The notes: a model not told the origin generated them from the letters alone. Positions 52,622-62,067 are shown, numbered from the stretch's first letter. The stretch: 64,000 bases of DNA from Bradyrhizobium mercantei (GCF_001982635.1 NZ_MKFI01000006.1:459689-523688); one strand, 5' to 3'. A program made the numbers and translations.

Positions 52622-53686
52622 ATGCGGACGACGATTTCCAGACGCGATGTCCTGAAGGCCTCGGCGGCGCTTACTGTCGGCACGGTGTTCGCTTCGCCGA
52701 CGCGCGCCGCGGCCCCCGCGCCGGTCGCCATCACGCCCGACCTGGTCGCGGCCGCGACCAGGGAAGGCAAGCTGGTGTTCTATTCGTCGATGGACCTGCC
52801 GGTCGGCGAAAAGCTCGGCAAGGCGTTCGAGGCCGCCTATCCCGGCATCACGGTGCAGATCGAGCGCTCCGGCTCGGAACGGCTGTTCCAGCGCGTGGCG
52901 CAGGAATTCGATTCCAACATTCATGCCGCTGATGTCGTCAACAGCGCCGATGCCTCGCACTTCATTCCCTGGAAGAAGAGCGGCTGGCTGATGCCGTTCG
53001 TGCCCGAGGACGTCGCCAAATATTTCCCCGACAATTACCGCGACCCGGACGGCATGGCCGTGACCACGCGGCTGTGGCTGTCGTCGATCGCCTACAACAC
53101 CAACCTGGTGAAGGCGGAGGATGCGCCAAAGAGCTTTGCCGACCTGCTCGACCCGAAATGGGCGGGCAAGATGGTGAAGGGCCATCCGGCCTATAGCGGC
53201 ACCATCATGACCACGACGTTCCAGATCGTGCGCGAGCTCGGCTGGCCGTATCTCGAGAAGCTTTCGAAGCAGCGCGTGATGCAGGTGCAGTCCTCGACCG
53301 ATCCGCCGAAGAAGCTCTCGCTCGGCGAGCGCGCCGTGATGGCCGACGGCAATGAATACGGCATCGTGCTGTTGAAGGAAGCCGGCCAGCCGGTCGAACC
53401 GGTCTATCCGACCGAGGGCACGCCGACGATCTCGGGTCCCACAGGCATCTTCGCCACAGCTCCGCATCCGAACGCCGCAAAGCTGTTCCAGGCCTGGCTG
53501 CACACCCGCCAGACCCAGCAGTTCTTCGTCGACTTCACCGGGCAATATTCGGTGCACGCCCAGGTGCAGCCGAAGGCCGGCCGGCGCAAGCTCGCCGACA
53601 TCAAGCTGATGAAGGAGGATCCGGCGGGGGTGGAGGCGATGACCGAAGAGATCAAGACGCGCTATGCGCGGCTGTTTCGGGTGTGA
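52622..53686 (+). CDS. Fe3+-type ABC transporter substrate-binding protein
   Basis: A 354-residue periplasmic binding protein of the iron-type family (AfuA/FbpA-like). A probable Tat signal SRRDVLK (about 6-12) precedes the hydrophobic region and cleavage near RAAA. The fold shows LVFYSSMDLPVGEKLGKAF, GSERLFQRVAQEF, VVNSADASHF and TTRLWLSSIAYNTNLVK. Iron ligands are not clear, so organic anions or phosphonates are alternatives. GGAGGG lies before the ATG. It is co-transcribed with the ATPase (22-base gap). Confidence 0.86.
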   Translation: MRTTISRRDVLKASAALTVGTVFASPTRAAAPAPVAITPDLVAAATREGKLVFYSSMDLPVGEKLGKAFEAAYPGITVQIERSGSERLFQRVAQEFDSNIHAADVVNSADASHFIPWKKSGWLMPFVPEDVAKYFPDNYRDPDGMAVTTRLWLSSIAYNTNLVKAEDAPKSFADLLDPKWAGKMVKGHPAYSGTIMTTTFQIVRELGWPYLEKLSKQRVMQVQSSTDPPKKLSLGERAVMADGNEYGIVLLKEAGQPVEPVYPTEGTPTISGPTGIFATAPHPNAAKLFQAWLHTRQTQQFFVDFTGQYSVHAQVQPKAGRRKLADIKLMKEDPAGVEAMTEEIKTRYARLFRV

Positions 53687-53707
53687 GGATGCGACCCTCT
53701 CAACCAT

Positions 53708-53804
53708 CGTCATTCCGGAATGCTCCTCTTGGCGCAGGCCCGGAATCCATAACCACGATCGTGAGTATGGATTCCGGGCTCGCGCCACGCGCGCCCCGGA
53801 ATGA
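53708..53804. repeat. Fold-back repeat inside the ABC transporter operon
   Basis: CGTCATTCCGGAATGC... and ...CGCCCCGGAATGA with GGAATCCATAACC / GTATGGATTCC inside. It separates the binding-protein gene from the permease gene of one operon, so it would fold in the mRNA. A related element lies at 58725. Confidence 0.75.
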
Positions 53805-53822
53805 GGAAGGAAGGTTCGGCAC

Positions 53823-55544
53823 ATGACAACGACCACAACCTCCTCCTCCACCGCAAAACCCCGCATCGACTGGACACGTCCCGTGCTGTGGCTGTTCGCG
53901 GCCGTGCTCGTGCTGCTGATCCTGCTGCCGCTGTCGTGGCTTGCGGTGTTTGCCTTCACCGACAAAAGCCGCCATCCGACGCTGCAAAACTTCGTCACGC
54001 TGTTCAGCAATCCCGATTTCCTCGATCCGCTGCTGACGACGGCGATCATCGCGACCACGTCGGCGCTGATCTGCTGCATCGTCGCGGCGCCGATCAGCTG
54101 GCTGGTGTCGCGCACCGACATGCCGGGCCGGCAGACCATCCGCGCACTGGTGACCGCCTCGTTCGTGACGCCGCCGTTCCTCGGCGCGGTGGCCTGGGAA
54201 CTGCTGGCGGCGCCGAATTCGGGGTTGTTGAACCAGCTCTACCGGCTGTTCGCGGGTGATGATGCGGATGCGCTGTTCAACATCTATTCGATGACCGGGA
54301 TCATCTTCGTGATCTCCTGCTACACGTTTCCGTTCGTGTTCGTGCTGGTGGCCAATGCGCTCGACACCATGCCGGGCGAGCTCGAGGACGCCTCCGCCAT
54401 CCTCGGCGGCAACGCCTGGACCACGGCGCGGCGGGTGACGATTCCGCTCGCGCTGCCCGCACTGGTCGCAGGCGCCTTGATCGCCTTCCTGCAGGCGATG
54501 ACGCTGTTCGGCTCGCCCGCGATCCTGGCGCTGCCGGCGGGCTTCCACACCATGACGACCAAGATCTGGAGCCTGTTCCAGTATCCGCCGAAGCTCGAGC
54601 TCGCGGCCGCAGCGGCGGTGCCGCTGCTGGTGCTGACGATCCTGCTGCTGCAGGGCCAGAAGGCGCTGCTCGGCCGCCGCGGCTATTCGGTGATCGGCGG
54701 CAAATATGGCGCGCCGCGCCGGGTCGAGTTGCGCGGCTGGCGCTGGGCTGCGCTCGGCTTCTGCCTTTTGGTGCTGCTCAACCCGGTGTTCCTGCCTTAT
54801 CTGGCGCTGCTCAACGCCGCGTTCTCGCCCAACGCAACCACGCTGGTGACGCCGTCGACGGCGACGCTGCACAACATCGTCTTCGTCTTCACCGAGCTGT
54901 CGTCGACGCAACTGGCGCTGAAGAACACCGTGATCCTCGGCACCGCGACCGCAACCATCGGCACCATTCTCGCGCTCGTCATCGCCTATGTCACGACGCG
55001 CAAGGTGATCGCGGGTCATCGCGTGCTCGGCTTCCTCGCCACCGCGCCGGTCGCCGTTCCCGGCATCGTGCTCGGCGTCGGCCTGTTCCTGAGCTACACG
55101 CGGCCGCCCTTCGTGCTCTACGGCACGTTGTGGATCCTGTTGCTGGCGTTCCTCACCATCAATCTGCCCTCGGCCTATCAGCAATTGCAGGCAGCGTTCG
55201 CGACCATCCATCCCGAGCTCGAGGAGGCGAGCCGCATTCTCGGCGCGACGCGATTGCAGGCGCTGCGCCAGATCACAGCACCCTTGCTGCGCACCGGCGT
55301 GATCGCGACCTGGTGCTTCATCTTCATCGGCGTGATGCGGGAACTGTCGGCGGCGATCGTGCTGTTCACCTCGCAGACCAAGGTGCTGTCGGTCTTGATC
55401 TACGATCTCAACGAGGGCGGCGACCTCGCCGCGATCGCGGTGCTCGGCATCGCCATGCTGGTGATCACCTTCGCCGTCGTGCTGGCCGTGAACCAGATCC
55501 CGATGTCCGGCGGCAATGCGGGCGCGAAGTTGAGGAACGGGTAA
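53823..55544 (+). CDS. Fused two-domain ABC permease (Fe3+-type)
   Basis: A 573-residue inner-membrane permease with about 12 membrane segments and two MetI-type domains. The first EAA-like loop is ELEDASAILGGNAWTTARRV; the second is ELEEASRILGATRLQALRQI. The fusion of two permease halves is standard for FbpB/AfuB proteins. It works with the ATPase and binding protein upstream. Confidence 0.92.
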   Translation: MTTTTTSSSTAKPRIDWTRPVLWLFAAVLVLLILLPLSWLAVFAFTDKSRHPTLQNFVTLFSNPDFLDPLLTTAIIATTSALICCIVAAPISWLVSRTDMPGRQTIRALVTASFVTPPFLGAVAWELLAAPNSGLLNQLYRLFAGDDADALFNIYSMTGIIFVISCYTFPFVFVLVANALDTMPGELEDASAILGGNAWTTARRVTIPLALPALVAGALIAFLQAMTLFGSPAILALPAGFHTMTTKIWSLFQYPPKLELAAAAAVPLLVLTILLLQGQKALLGRRGYSVIGGKYGAPRRVELRGWRWAALGFCLLVLLNPVFLPYLALLNAAFSPNATTLVTPSTATLHNIVFVFTELSSTQLALKNTVILGTATATIGTILALVIAYVTTRKVIAGHRVLGFLATAPVAVPGIVLGVGLFLSYTRPPFVLYGTLWILLLAFLTINLPSAYQQLQAAFATIHPELEEASRILGATRLQALRQITAPLLRTGVIATWCFIFIGVMRELSAAIVLFTSQTKVLSVLIYDLNEGGDLAAIAVLGIAMLVITFAVVLAVNQIPMSGGNAGAKLRNG

Positions 55545-55548
55545 GCCT

Positions 55549-55633
55549 CGTCATTGCGAGCGCAGCGAAGCAATCCATTGCTCCGCCGGGGGATAGAATG
55601 GATTGCTTCGTCGCTCCGCTCCTCGCAATGACG
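55549..55633. repeat. Fold-back intergenic repeat, 'gtcattgcgag' family (copy 4)
   Basis: CGTCATTGCGAGCGCAGCG... pairs with ...CTCCTCGCAATGACG; GAAGCAATCCATT / AATGGATTGCTTC inside. It starts 5 bases after the permease stop and may end the operon transcript. Confidence 0.8.
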
Positions 55634-55709
55634 GGGGAAACCACGGCGCCATCTGGCAATCGCCACATTCATCCCGATATAAAGCGGAACCCCGCACCAT
55701 GAGGATCGT

Positions 55710-57815
55710 GTGACCCAATCCACCAAGACAACGCCCCCCGTTGCGCCGCGCCGGCCGCATTCCTTCACCACCCACGGCATCACGGTGACCGACGACTATG
55801 CGTGGATCAAGGATCCGAAATGGCAGGAGGTGCTGCGCGATCCCTCGATCCTCGATCCCGATATCCGGAGCTATCTCGAGGCCGAAAACGGCTACACCGA
55901 GAGCTTGCTCGGCCATACCGAAGGCTTGCAGAAGCGGCTGGTCAAGGAGATGCGCGGGCGGATCAAGGAGGATGATTCCAGCGTGCCGTCGCCGGACGGC
56001 CCGTTCGCCTATTTCCGCAAGTTCCGTGAGGGCGGCCAGCACGAGCTGTTCGCGCGCACGCCGCGCGACGGCGGCGAGCCGCATGTCGTGCTCGACGGCG
56101 ACGCGCTGGCAAAGGACCACAAATATTTCAAGTTCGGCGGCAGCCGGCACTCCAACGATCACAAGCTCCACGCCTGGAGCGCCGACACCAAGGGTTCGGA
56201 GTATTTCTCGATCCGCGTGCGCGACTGGGCAACCGGCGGCGATCTCGAAGACCTCGTCGAGGAGACCGACGGCGGCGTGGTCTGGGCCGCGGATTCCAAA
56301 AGCTTCTTCTACGTCAAGCTCGACGACAATCACCGCCCGATGCAGGTGTGGCGGCACAAGCTCGGCACCAAGCAGGCCGACGACATCCTGATCTACGAGG
56401 AGCAGGATTCCGGCTGGTTCACCCATCTGCACGAGAGCGCCAGCGGCCGCTTCTGCGTAATCGCCGGCGGCGACCACGAGACCTCGGAGCAACGGCTGAT
56501 CGATCTTGCCGATCCCGACGCGCCGCCGCGGCTGGTCGCCGCGCGCGAGGAAGGCGTGCAATATTCGATCGCCGACCGTGCCGACGAGCTGTTCATCCTG
56601 ACCAATGCCGAGGACGCCATCGACTTCAAGGTCGTCACCGCGCCGCTCGCGTCTCCGGAGCGCGCCAACTGGCGCGACCTGATCCCGTATCGCGAGGGTG
56701 TCTATGTGCTCGACGTCGAGCTCTACGCCGGCCACATGGTGCGGCTGGAGCGCGCCAATGCGCTGCCGGCGATCATCATCCGCGATCTCAGGACCGGCGA
56801 GGAGCACGCGATCGCCTTCGACGAGGCGGCCTATTCGCTCGACACCATGGGCGGCTACGAGTTCGACACCACCAACATGCGGTTTGCCTATTCGTCGATG
56901 ACGACGCCGTCGGAGGTCTATGACTACGACATGGCGACGCGGACGCGGACCTTGCGCAAGCGCCAGGAGATTCCGTCCGGCCACAACCCGGCCGACTACG
57001 TCACCACGCGCATCATGGCGACCTCGCATGACGGCGCGCTTGTGCCGGTGTCGATCCTGCATCGCAGGGATTTCGTCCGCGACGGCAAGGCGCCGCTGCT
57101 GCTGTATGGTTACGGCTCCTACGGCATGGCGATGCCGGCCTCGTTTGCCGCCAACCGGCTGTCGCTGGTCGACCGCGGCTTCGTCTATGCGATCGCGCAT
57201 ATCCGCGGCGGTGCCGACAAGGGCTGGGGCTGGTATCTCGACGGCAAGCGCGAGAAGAAGACCAACACGTTCGACGATTTCGCCGCCGCCGGCCGCGCGC
57301 TGATCGAAGCAAAATACACGAGTGCAAAGCGCATCGTCGGCCATGGCGGCTCGGCGGGCGGCATGCTGATGGGCGCGGTCGCCAACCGTGCCGGCGAGCT
57401 GTTCGCCGGCATCGTCGCCGAGGTGCCGTTCGTCGACGTGCTCAACACCATGCTCGACGACACCTTGCCGCTGACGCCGCCGGAATGGCCGGAATGGGGC
57501 AACCCGATCGAGAGCGAGAAGGATTTCCGCACCATCCTGTCCTATTCGCCCTACGATAACCTCGCGGCCAAGGACTATCCGGCGATCCTCGCGATGGGCG
57601 GGCTCACGGATCCTCGGGTCACTTACTGGGAGCCGGCGAAATGGATCGCCCGTCTGCGCGCCACGATGCGCGGCGGCGGCCCGGTGCTGCTGCGCACCAA
57701 CATGGGCGCCGGCCACGGCGGCGCCTCCGGCCGCTTCAACCGTTTGGATGAAGTCGCGATCGTCTACGCGTTCGCGTTGTGGGCGGTGGGGATGGCTGAG
57801 ACGGCGGAGGTGTAG
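55710..57815 (+). CDS. ptrB: S9A prolyl oligopeptidase-family peptidase (oligopeptidase B)
   Basis: A 701-residue cytosolic serine peptidase. The N-terminal seven-bladed propeller (about 70-410) limits entry to short peptides. The C-terminal alpha/beta-hydrolase domain has the triad S548 (GGSAGG), D634 (GLTDPRV) and H669 (GAGHGG). It lacks a signal peptide. Oligopeptidase B cuts after Lys and Arg; that specificity is inferred from the family. The start is GTG 55710 behind GAGGATC. Confidence 0.92.
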   Translation: MTQSTKTTPPVAPRRPHSFTTHGITVTDDYAWIKDPKWQEVLRDPSILDPDIRSYLEAENGYTESLLGHTEGLQKRLVKEMRGRIKEDDSSVPSPDGPFAYFRKFREGGQHELFARTPRDGGEPHVVLDGDALAKDHKYFKFGGSRHSNDHKLHAWSADTKGSEYFSIRVRDWATGGDLEDLVEETDGGVVWAADSKSFFYVKLDDNHRPMQVWRHKLGTKQADDILIYEEQDSGWFTHLHESASGRFCVIAGGDHETSEQRLIDLADPDAPPRLVAAREEGVQYSIADRADELFILTNAEDAIDFKVVTAPLASPERANWRDLIPYREGVYVLDVELYAGHMVRLERANALPAIIIRDLRTGEEHAIAFDEAAYSLDTMGGYEFDTTNMRFAYSSMTTPSEVYDYDMATRTRTLRKRQEIPSGHNPADYVTTRIMATSHDGALVPVSILHRRDFVRDGKAPLLLYGYGSYGMAMPASFAANRLSLVDRGFVYAIAHIRGGADKGWGWYLDGKREKKTNTFDDFAAAGRALIEAKYTSAKRIVGHGGSAGGMLMGAVANRAGELFAGIVAEVPFVDVLNTMLDDTLPLTPPEWPEWGNPIESEKDFRTILSYSPYDNLAAKDYPAILAMGGLTDPRVTYWEPAKWIARLRATMRGGGPVLLRTNMGAGHGGASGRFNRLDEVAIVYAFALWAVGMAETAEV

Positions 57816-57842
57816 GGGATCGTAGCTCGGATACCTCCCCAT

Positions 57843-57973
57843 CGTCGTCCTGGCGAAAGCCAGGACCCATACCGCGTGATCTATCGAGTGAGGAAGCCGC
57901 AGTACCACGGCACTGCTAGTCTTCGCCAAACTCCTCCCTGTGGTTATGGGTCCCGGCCTTCGCCGGGACGACG
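57843..57973. repeat. Fold-back intergenic repeat, 'gtcctggcgaaagccaggac' family (copy 3)
   Basis: CGTCGTCCTGGCGAAAGCC... pairs with ...GGCCTTCGCCGGGACGACG. The centre (TCGAGTGAGGAAGCCGC, CTTCGCCAAACTCCTCC) differs from the other copies. It lies between convergent genes. Confidence 0.8.
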
Positions 57974-57992
57974 GCGGAGTGCGCGGCAGCCG

Positions 57993-58712
57993 CTATCGCC
58001 CCTTCGCCTTCCGCCAGGCCGCGAAGTCCTTCAACGTCTGCTCATCCGTGGCGGGATAGAGACCGAAAATGCCGCGGCCGTTCTGGACCTGCTCGGTGAC
58101 GAAATCCTCGAACGCGGTCATCTCGAAGGTCTCGTTGGCGATCTCGTCGGCGAGATGCGCCGGGATCACGATGACGCCGTCGCTGTCGCCGAGGATCACG
58201 TCGCCGGGAAACACCGGCGCATCGCCGCAGCCGATCGGGACGTTGATCTCGATCGCCTGATGCAGCGTCAGGTTGGTCGGCGCGCTCGGGCGATGGTGAA
58301 AGGCGGGAAAGCCGAGCCGCGCGATCTCGGCCGAATCGCGGAAGCCACCATCGGTGACGACGCCGGCGCAGCCGCGCTTCATCAGCCGCGTCACCAGGAT
58401 CGCGCCGGCCGATGCCGCGCGCGCATCCTTGCGGCTGTCCATGACCAGCACCGCTCCCACCGGACACTCCTCGATCGCCTTGCGCTGCGGATGCGCGCGA
58501 TCACGGAACACCTCGATCGTGTTGAGATCCTCGCGCGCCGGCATGTAGCGCAGCGTGAAGGCCTCGCCGACCATGGTCGGCTGATCCGGCGCGAGGGGAT
58601 GAACATCCTGGATCATCTGGATGCGGAGGCCGCGCTTGAACAGCGCGGTTGCGACGGTGGCCGTGGAGACGGATTTCAGCTTGTTGCGGGTGGTGTCGCT
58701 GAGTTTTGACAT
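57993..58712 (-). CDS. RraA-family protein (HMG/CHA aldolase-like)
   Basis: A 239-residue protein of the RraA / 4-hydroxy-4-methyl-2-oxoglutarate aldolase fold. It has MVGEAFTLRYMPAREDL, GAVLVMDSRKDARAASAGAI and the metal/substrate motif GVVTDGGFRDSAEI (usually DG.xRD), then GDVILGDSDGVIVIP. As a sugar-acid neighbour of the IlvD/Edd dehydratase upstream (138-base gap, same direction), a role in dehydration or aldol cleavage of a 2-keto acid is more likely than RNase E inhibition. Start ATG 58712 follows GAGAGAACC. Confidence 0.85.
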   Translation of the reverse strand: MSKLSDTTRNKLKSVSTATVATALFKRGLRIQMIQDVHPLAPDQPTMVGEAFTLRYMPAREDLNTIEVFRDRAHPQRKAIEECPVGAVLVMDSRKDARAASAGAILVTRLMKRGCAGVVTDGGFRDSAEIARLGFPAFHHRPSAPTNLTLHQAIEINVPIGCGDAPVFPGDVILGDSDGVIVIPAHLADEIANETFEMTAFEDFVTEQVQNGRGIFGLYPATDEQTLKDFAAWRKAKGR

Positions 58713-58724
58713 CGGTTCTCTCTT

Positions 58725-58848
58725 CGTCATTCCGGGGCGCGCAAAGCGCGAGCTATGATGCGCAATTGCGCATCTGAGAATCCATCGGGCCGCATGCGCT
58801 GTGGACAAATGGGTTCCGGGCTCACGCTTCGCGTGCCCCGGAACGACG
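58725..58848. repeat. Fold-back repeat between the dehydratase and RraA-family genes
   Basis: CGTCATTCCGGGGCGCGCAAAGCG... pairs with ...CGCTTCGCGTGCCCCGGAACGACG. It contains GATGCGCAATTGCGCATC, a perfect 18-bp palindrome. It lies within the likely operon and is related to the copy at 53708. Confidence 0.8.
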
Positions 58849-58849
58849 G

Positions 58850-60589
58850 TCAATAAATCGACGGCTCCCCGACCGGCTTGCCGAAACCGGTCTCGAGGAA
58901 ATCGAAGTCGCAGCCCTCATTGGCCTGCTTGATGTGTTTCGAGAACATCCAGCCATAGCCGCGCTCGAAGCGCTGCTCGGGCTGCTTCCATTCCGCGCGG
59001 CGCCTGGCGAGCTCCGCCTCCGGCACGTCGAGATTGATGGTGCGCGCGGCGACGTCGAGCGTGATGCGGTCGCCGTTCCTGACCAGCGCCAGCGGGCCGC
59101 CGATAAAGGATTCCGGCGAGACGTGCAGGATGCAGGCGCCGTAGCTGGTGCCGCTCATCCGCGCGTCCGACAGCCGCACCATGTCGCGTACGCCCTGCTT
59201 CACGAGCTTGGTCGGGATCGGCAACATGCCCCATTCCGGCATGCCGGGGCCGCCCTGCGGGCCGGCGTTGCGCAGGATCAGCACGTGATCGGCCGTGACG
59301 TCGAGGTCGGGGTCGTCGACCGCCTTCTTCATCGACGGATAGTCGTCGAACACCAGCGCCGGTCCGGTGTGCTTGAGCAAGCGCGGATCGCAGGCGCTTG
59401 GCTTGATCACGCAGCCGTCGGGCGCAAGATTGCCCTTCAGCACCGCGAGCGCGCCCTCCTGGTAGATCGGGTTTTCGACGGCGCGGATGACGTCGTCATT
59501 GTGGACCTCGGCGCCCTCAATGTTCTCGCCGAGCGTCTTACCGGTGACCGTCAAGCAGTCGAGATGCAGATGCTGCCTGATCCGGTTCATCAGGCCGGGG
59601 AGGCCGCCGGCATAAAAGAAATCCTCCATCAGATAGAGATCGCCGCTCGGCCGCACATTGGCGATCACAGGCACCTTGCGGCTCGCAATCTCGAAATCAT
59701 CCAGCGAGATGTCCTGGCCGGCGCGGCGCGCCTGCGCAATGAGGTGAATGATGGCGTTGGTCGAGCAGCCCATCGCCATCGCGACCGTGATCGCGTTCTC
59801 GAAGGCATTTCGGGTCTGGATCTTCTGCGGGGTCAGATCCTCCCACACCATCTCGACGATGCGGCGGCCGGCCTCCGAGCTCATCCGGATGTGGTTGGCG
59901 TCGGCGGCGGGGATCGATGAGGCGCCGGGCAAGGTCATGCCGATCGCTTCGGCGATCGCGGTCATGGTCGAGGCCGTGCCCATCGTCATGCAGGTGCCAT
60001 AGCTGCGGGCGATGCCGGCCTCCATGTCGACCCAGTCCTTGTCGGAGATTTTTCCGGCGCGGCGCTCGTCCCAGTATTTCCAGGCATCCGAGCCGGAGCC
60101 GAGGGTGCGGCCCTTCCAGTTGCCGCGCAGCATCGGCCCGGCCGGCAGATAGATCGCCGGCAGGTTCATGCTGGTGGCCCCGAGCAGCAGGCCGGGCGTG
60201 GTCTTGTCGCAACCGCCCATCAGCACCACGCCGTCGACCGGATGGCCGCGCAGCAATTCCTCGGCGTCCATCGCCAGCATGTTGCGGTAGAGCATCGTGG
60301 TCGGCTTCAAGAGCGATTCCGACAGCGACAGCGCCGGCAGCTCCAGCGGAAACCCGCCGGCCATCAGCACGCCGCGCTTGACGTCGTCGACCCGGCTCTT
60401 GAAGTGCATGTGGCAGGGCTGCGCGTCCGACCAGGTGTTGATGATCGCGATCACCGGCCGGTCGCGCCACTCCTCCGGCGCGTAACCCATCTGCATCGCG
60501 CGCGAGCGATGGCCGAAGGCACGCAGATCGTCGGGCGCAAACCAGCGCGCGCTGCGCAATTGATCCGGGGTCTTGTTCTTTTTCGTCAT
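58850..60589 (-). CDS. IlvD/Edd-family dehydratase (sugar-acid dehydratase type)
   Basis: A 579-residue iron-sulfur dehydratase. Cluster cysteines are expected in SDAQPCHMH, MGGCDKTTPG and GTCMTMGTAST; further hallmarks are PGASSIPAADANHIRMS and GGPGMPEWG. The shorter N-terminus and RSARWFAPDDLRAFGHRSR opening resemble L-arabonate / D-xylonate dehydratases more than IlvD. It would convert an aldonate to a 2-keto-3-deoxy acid. The neighbour RraA-type gene fits such a pathway. Start ATG 60589; upstream in-frame codons come from a 12-bp tandem repeat. Confidence 0.9.
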   Translation of the reverse strand: MTKKNKTPDQLRSARWFAPDDLRAFGHRSRAMQMGYAPEEWRDRPVIAIINTWSDAQPCHMHFKSRVDDVKRGVLMAGGFPLELPALSLSESLLKPTTMLYRNMLAMDAEELLRGHPVDGVVLMGGCDKTTPGLLLGATSMNLPAIYLPAGPMLRGNWKGRTLGSGSDAWKYWDERRAGKISDKDWVDMEAGIARSYGTCMTMGTASTMTAIAEAIGMTLPGASSIPAADANHIRMSSEAGRRIVEMVWEDLTPQKIQTRNAFENAITVAMAMGCSTNAIIHLIAQARRAGQDISLDDFEIASRKVPVIANVRPSGDLYLMEDFFYAGGLPGLMNRIRQHLHLDCLTVTGKTLGENIEGAEVHNDDVIRAVENPIYQEGALAVLKGNLAPDGCVIKPSACDPRLLKHTGPALVFDDYPSMKKAVDDPDLDVTADHVLILRNAGPQGGPGMPEWGMLPIPTKLVKQGVRDMVRLSDARMSGTSYGACILHVSPESFIGGPLALVRNGDRITLDVAARTINLDVPEAELARRRAEWKQPEQRFERGYGWMFSKHIKQANEGCDFDFLETGFGKPVGEPSIY

Positions 60590-60603
60590 CGCTGCGCCAT
60601 GGA

Positions 60604-60639
60604 TCTGGACGTGAGTCTGGACGTGGGTCTGGACGTTAC
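60604..60639 (+). repeat. Three 12-bp tandem repeats upstream of the dehydratase
   Basis: TCTGGACGTGAG, TCTGGACGTGGG, TCTGGACGTTAC lie end to end 15 bases before the start codon. They could be repeated regulator sites or a slippage product. Confidence 0.7.
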
Positions 60640-60843
60640 TCGCAGATGCGCAATCGTCCGCGCGCCTGCCCTGCGAGACGCATATACTCGATTTCGCAAC
60701 GTGTCGCCCTGCGAAACGCGCATGCCGCCGCGCGGCGCGGCCCACATCTGGCTGACGAATTGGAGCAGGCGGAGATACTCGCGCGCGTTGTACGATCGCG
60801 AAATCTCCGCCGGGCGTGAACCCCGATGGCGATCAGCTCTGGC

Positions 60844-61476
60844 TTACTTTTGCTGCGCCGTCATCACGATGCGGACCAGATCGGCGGCGTTGCGCGCGCC
60901 GAGCTTCTTCATGATGTTGGCGCGGTGATCCTCGATCGTGCGCGGGCTGATGCCGAGATGACGGCCGGCCTCCTTGTTGGAGGCGCCCGCGGTGAACTGT
61001 TCGAGCACCTCGCGCTCGCGGCGGGTCAGCGGCTCGCGGCCCGGGAAGTGCAGCGAGGCGATGCGCGACGCCGAGGTCTCGGCCTGGCGCCTTGTGTAGG
61101 CGTCGATCGCCTCATTGAGGCGGCTGACGATCTCGTTGCCGCGGAACGGCTTCTCGATGAAGTCGAGCGCGCCGTTCTTGATGGCGCTGACCGCCATCGC
61201 GATGTCGCCCTGACCGGAGATCATGAAGATCGGTGCCGGATAATCCTCGCCGTGCAGCTCGCGCAGGATATCGAGGCCTGATTTGCCGGGAATATGCACG
61301 TCGAGCAGGATGCAGGCCGGCGTCCTGCTGCGCGCCACCGCGAGCAGCGCGGCGCCGTCCGCAAAGCAGATCACCTTGTAACCGGCGGTCGACAGGACCA
61401 CGGAAAGCGTCTCGCGAACGGCGGGATCGTCGTCGACTACAAAGATTTCCCCGCGAGGAGCGCCATTCTCAACCAT
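60844..61476 (-). CDS. FixJ-family response regulator
   Basis: A 210-residue regulator: receiver (about 10-125) with DDD at 15-17, phospho-Asp D59 (CILLDVHIPG) and Lys in FIEKPF, followed by a LuxR-type HTH (about 145-205: LTRREREVLEQFTAGASNK, PRTIEDHRANIMKKLGA). The domain order and text are of the FixJ/TodT type. No cognate kinase is adjacent, so it is an orphan here. An upstream inverted repeat lies at 61551. Confidence 0.9.
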   Translation of the reverse strand: MVENGAPRGEIFVVDDDPAVRETLSVVLSTAGYKVICFADGAALLAVARSRTPACILLDVHIPGKSGLDILRELHGEDYPAPIFMISGQGDIAMAVSAIKNGALDFIEKPFRGNEIVSRLNEAIDAYTRRQAETSASRIASLHFPGREPLTRREREVLEQFTAGASNKEAGRHLGISPRTIEDHRANIMKKLGARNAADLVRIVMTAQQK

Positions 61477-61550
61477 ATGTCTCGTCCATCAGTGGTGAAG
61501 CGTGCTGCCCAGACCGCACAAGAAGTAGTTCGACCATCTCGATCAATGGA

Positions 61551-61566
61551 CCCGTATTTGTACGGG
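61551..61566. promoter_or_regulatory. Inverted repeat CCCGTA-N4-TACGGG in a divergent promoter region
   Basis: Perfect 6-bp arms around TTTG, between the FixJ-type gene (start 61476) and the small ORF at 61631. It could be the regulator's own site. Confidence 0.35.
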
Positions 61567-61630
61567 ACGTCCGCTTAACGCACAAGTAGCACCGCGTTCC
61601 CTAAAAGTGGGGGGCAGTGGAGAAACATGC

Positions 61631-61936
61631 GTGGAAAATGCGGCCGAGGACGGCGTTGCAGTGCGTTTGGACGAGGGCAACGATCCCTACAATCTGATCG
61701 TGACCGACCTGGTCGCGCTGATTGGCCATGTCCAGGCGAGCCTGCGGCTGATCGAAGCGGCGATTGCGCGTGAGGCACTGCTGGCCGAGCAGGACGCCGT
61801 CGACATCTTCGTCCTTGACGACGTCACCCCGCGTTACGTCACGGCGTCCACCGCCCTGAAAACCTGCGATGCCGGGCTTGGCATGGCGCTCGATCGGCTG
61901 CGCGATCCGGAGCGCCCGGCGCGTCTCTTGAACTGA
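61631..61936 (+). CDS. Small protein of unknown function
   Basis: 101 residues from GTG 61631, eight bases after GGAG; GTG 61607 would lengthen it without a better site. It is acidic and helical (DPYNLIVTDLVALIGHVQASL, RLIEAAIAREALLAEQDAVDI) with IFVLDDVTPRYVTASTALKTC. I recognise no family. Divergent placement next to a FixJ-type regulator suggests a shared control region. Confidence 0.6.
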   Translation: MENAAEDGVAVRLDEGNDPYNLIVTDLVALIGHVQASLRLIEAAIAREALLAEQDAVDIFVLDDVTPRYVTASTALKTCDAGLGMALDRLRDPERPARLLN

Positions 61937-62067
61937 CCCGCCACGCCGGCAACCACCACCGGCTTTTGCCGCCATCGCATAAATCGTCCTGACGACGTCC
62001 AACCCGCCCGGCGGCGATCCGTTCCACGTATCCCTCGGGATGGCGGCAGGCCATGTCGCCCGACCCG

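Noticed and set aside
11939..58848. CRISPR array
   Set aside because: Repeats are dispersed single fold-back elements with no regular spacers and no cas genes.
60590..60745. N-terminal extension of the IlvD/Edd dehydratase
   Set aside because: The codons derive from a 12-bp tandem repeat and low-complexity sequence; family members start near MTKKNK.
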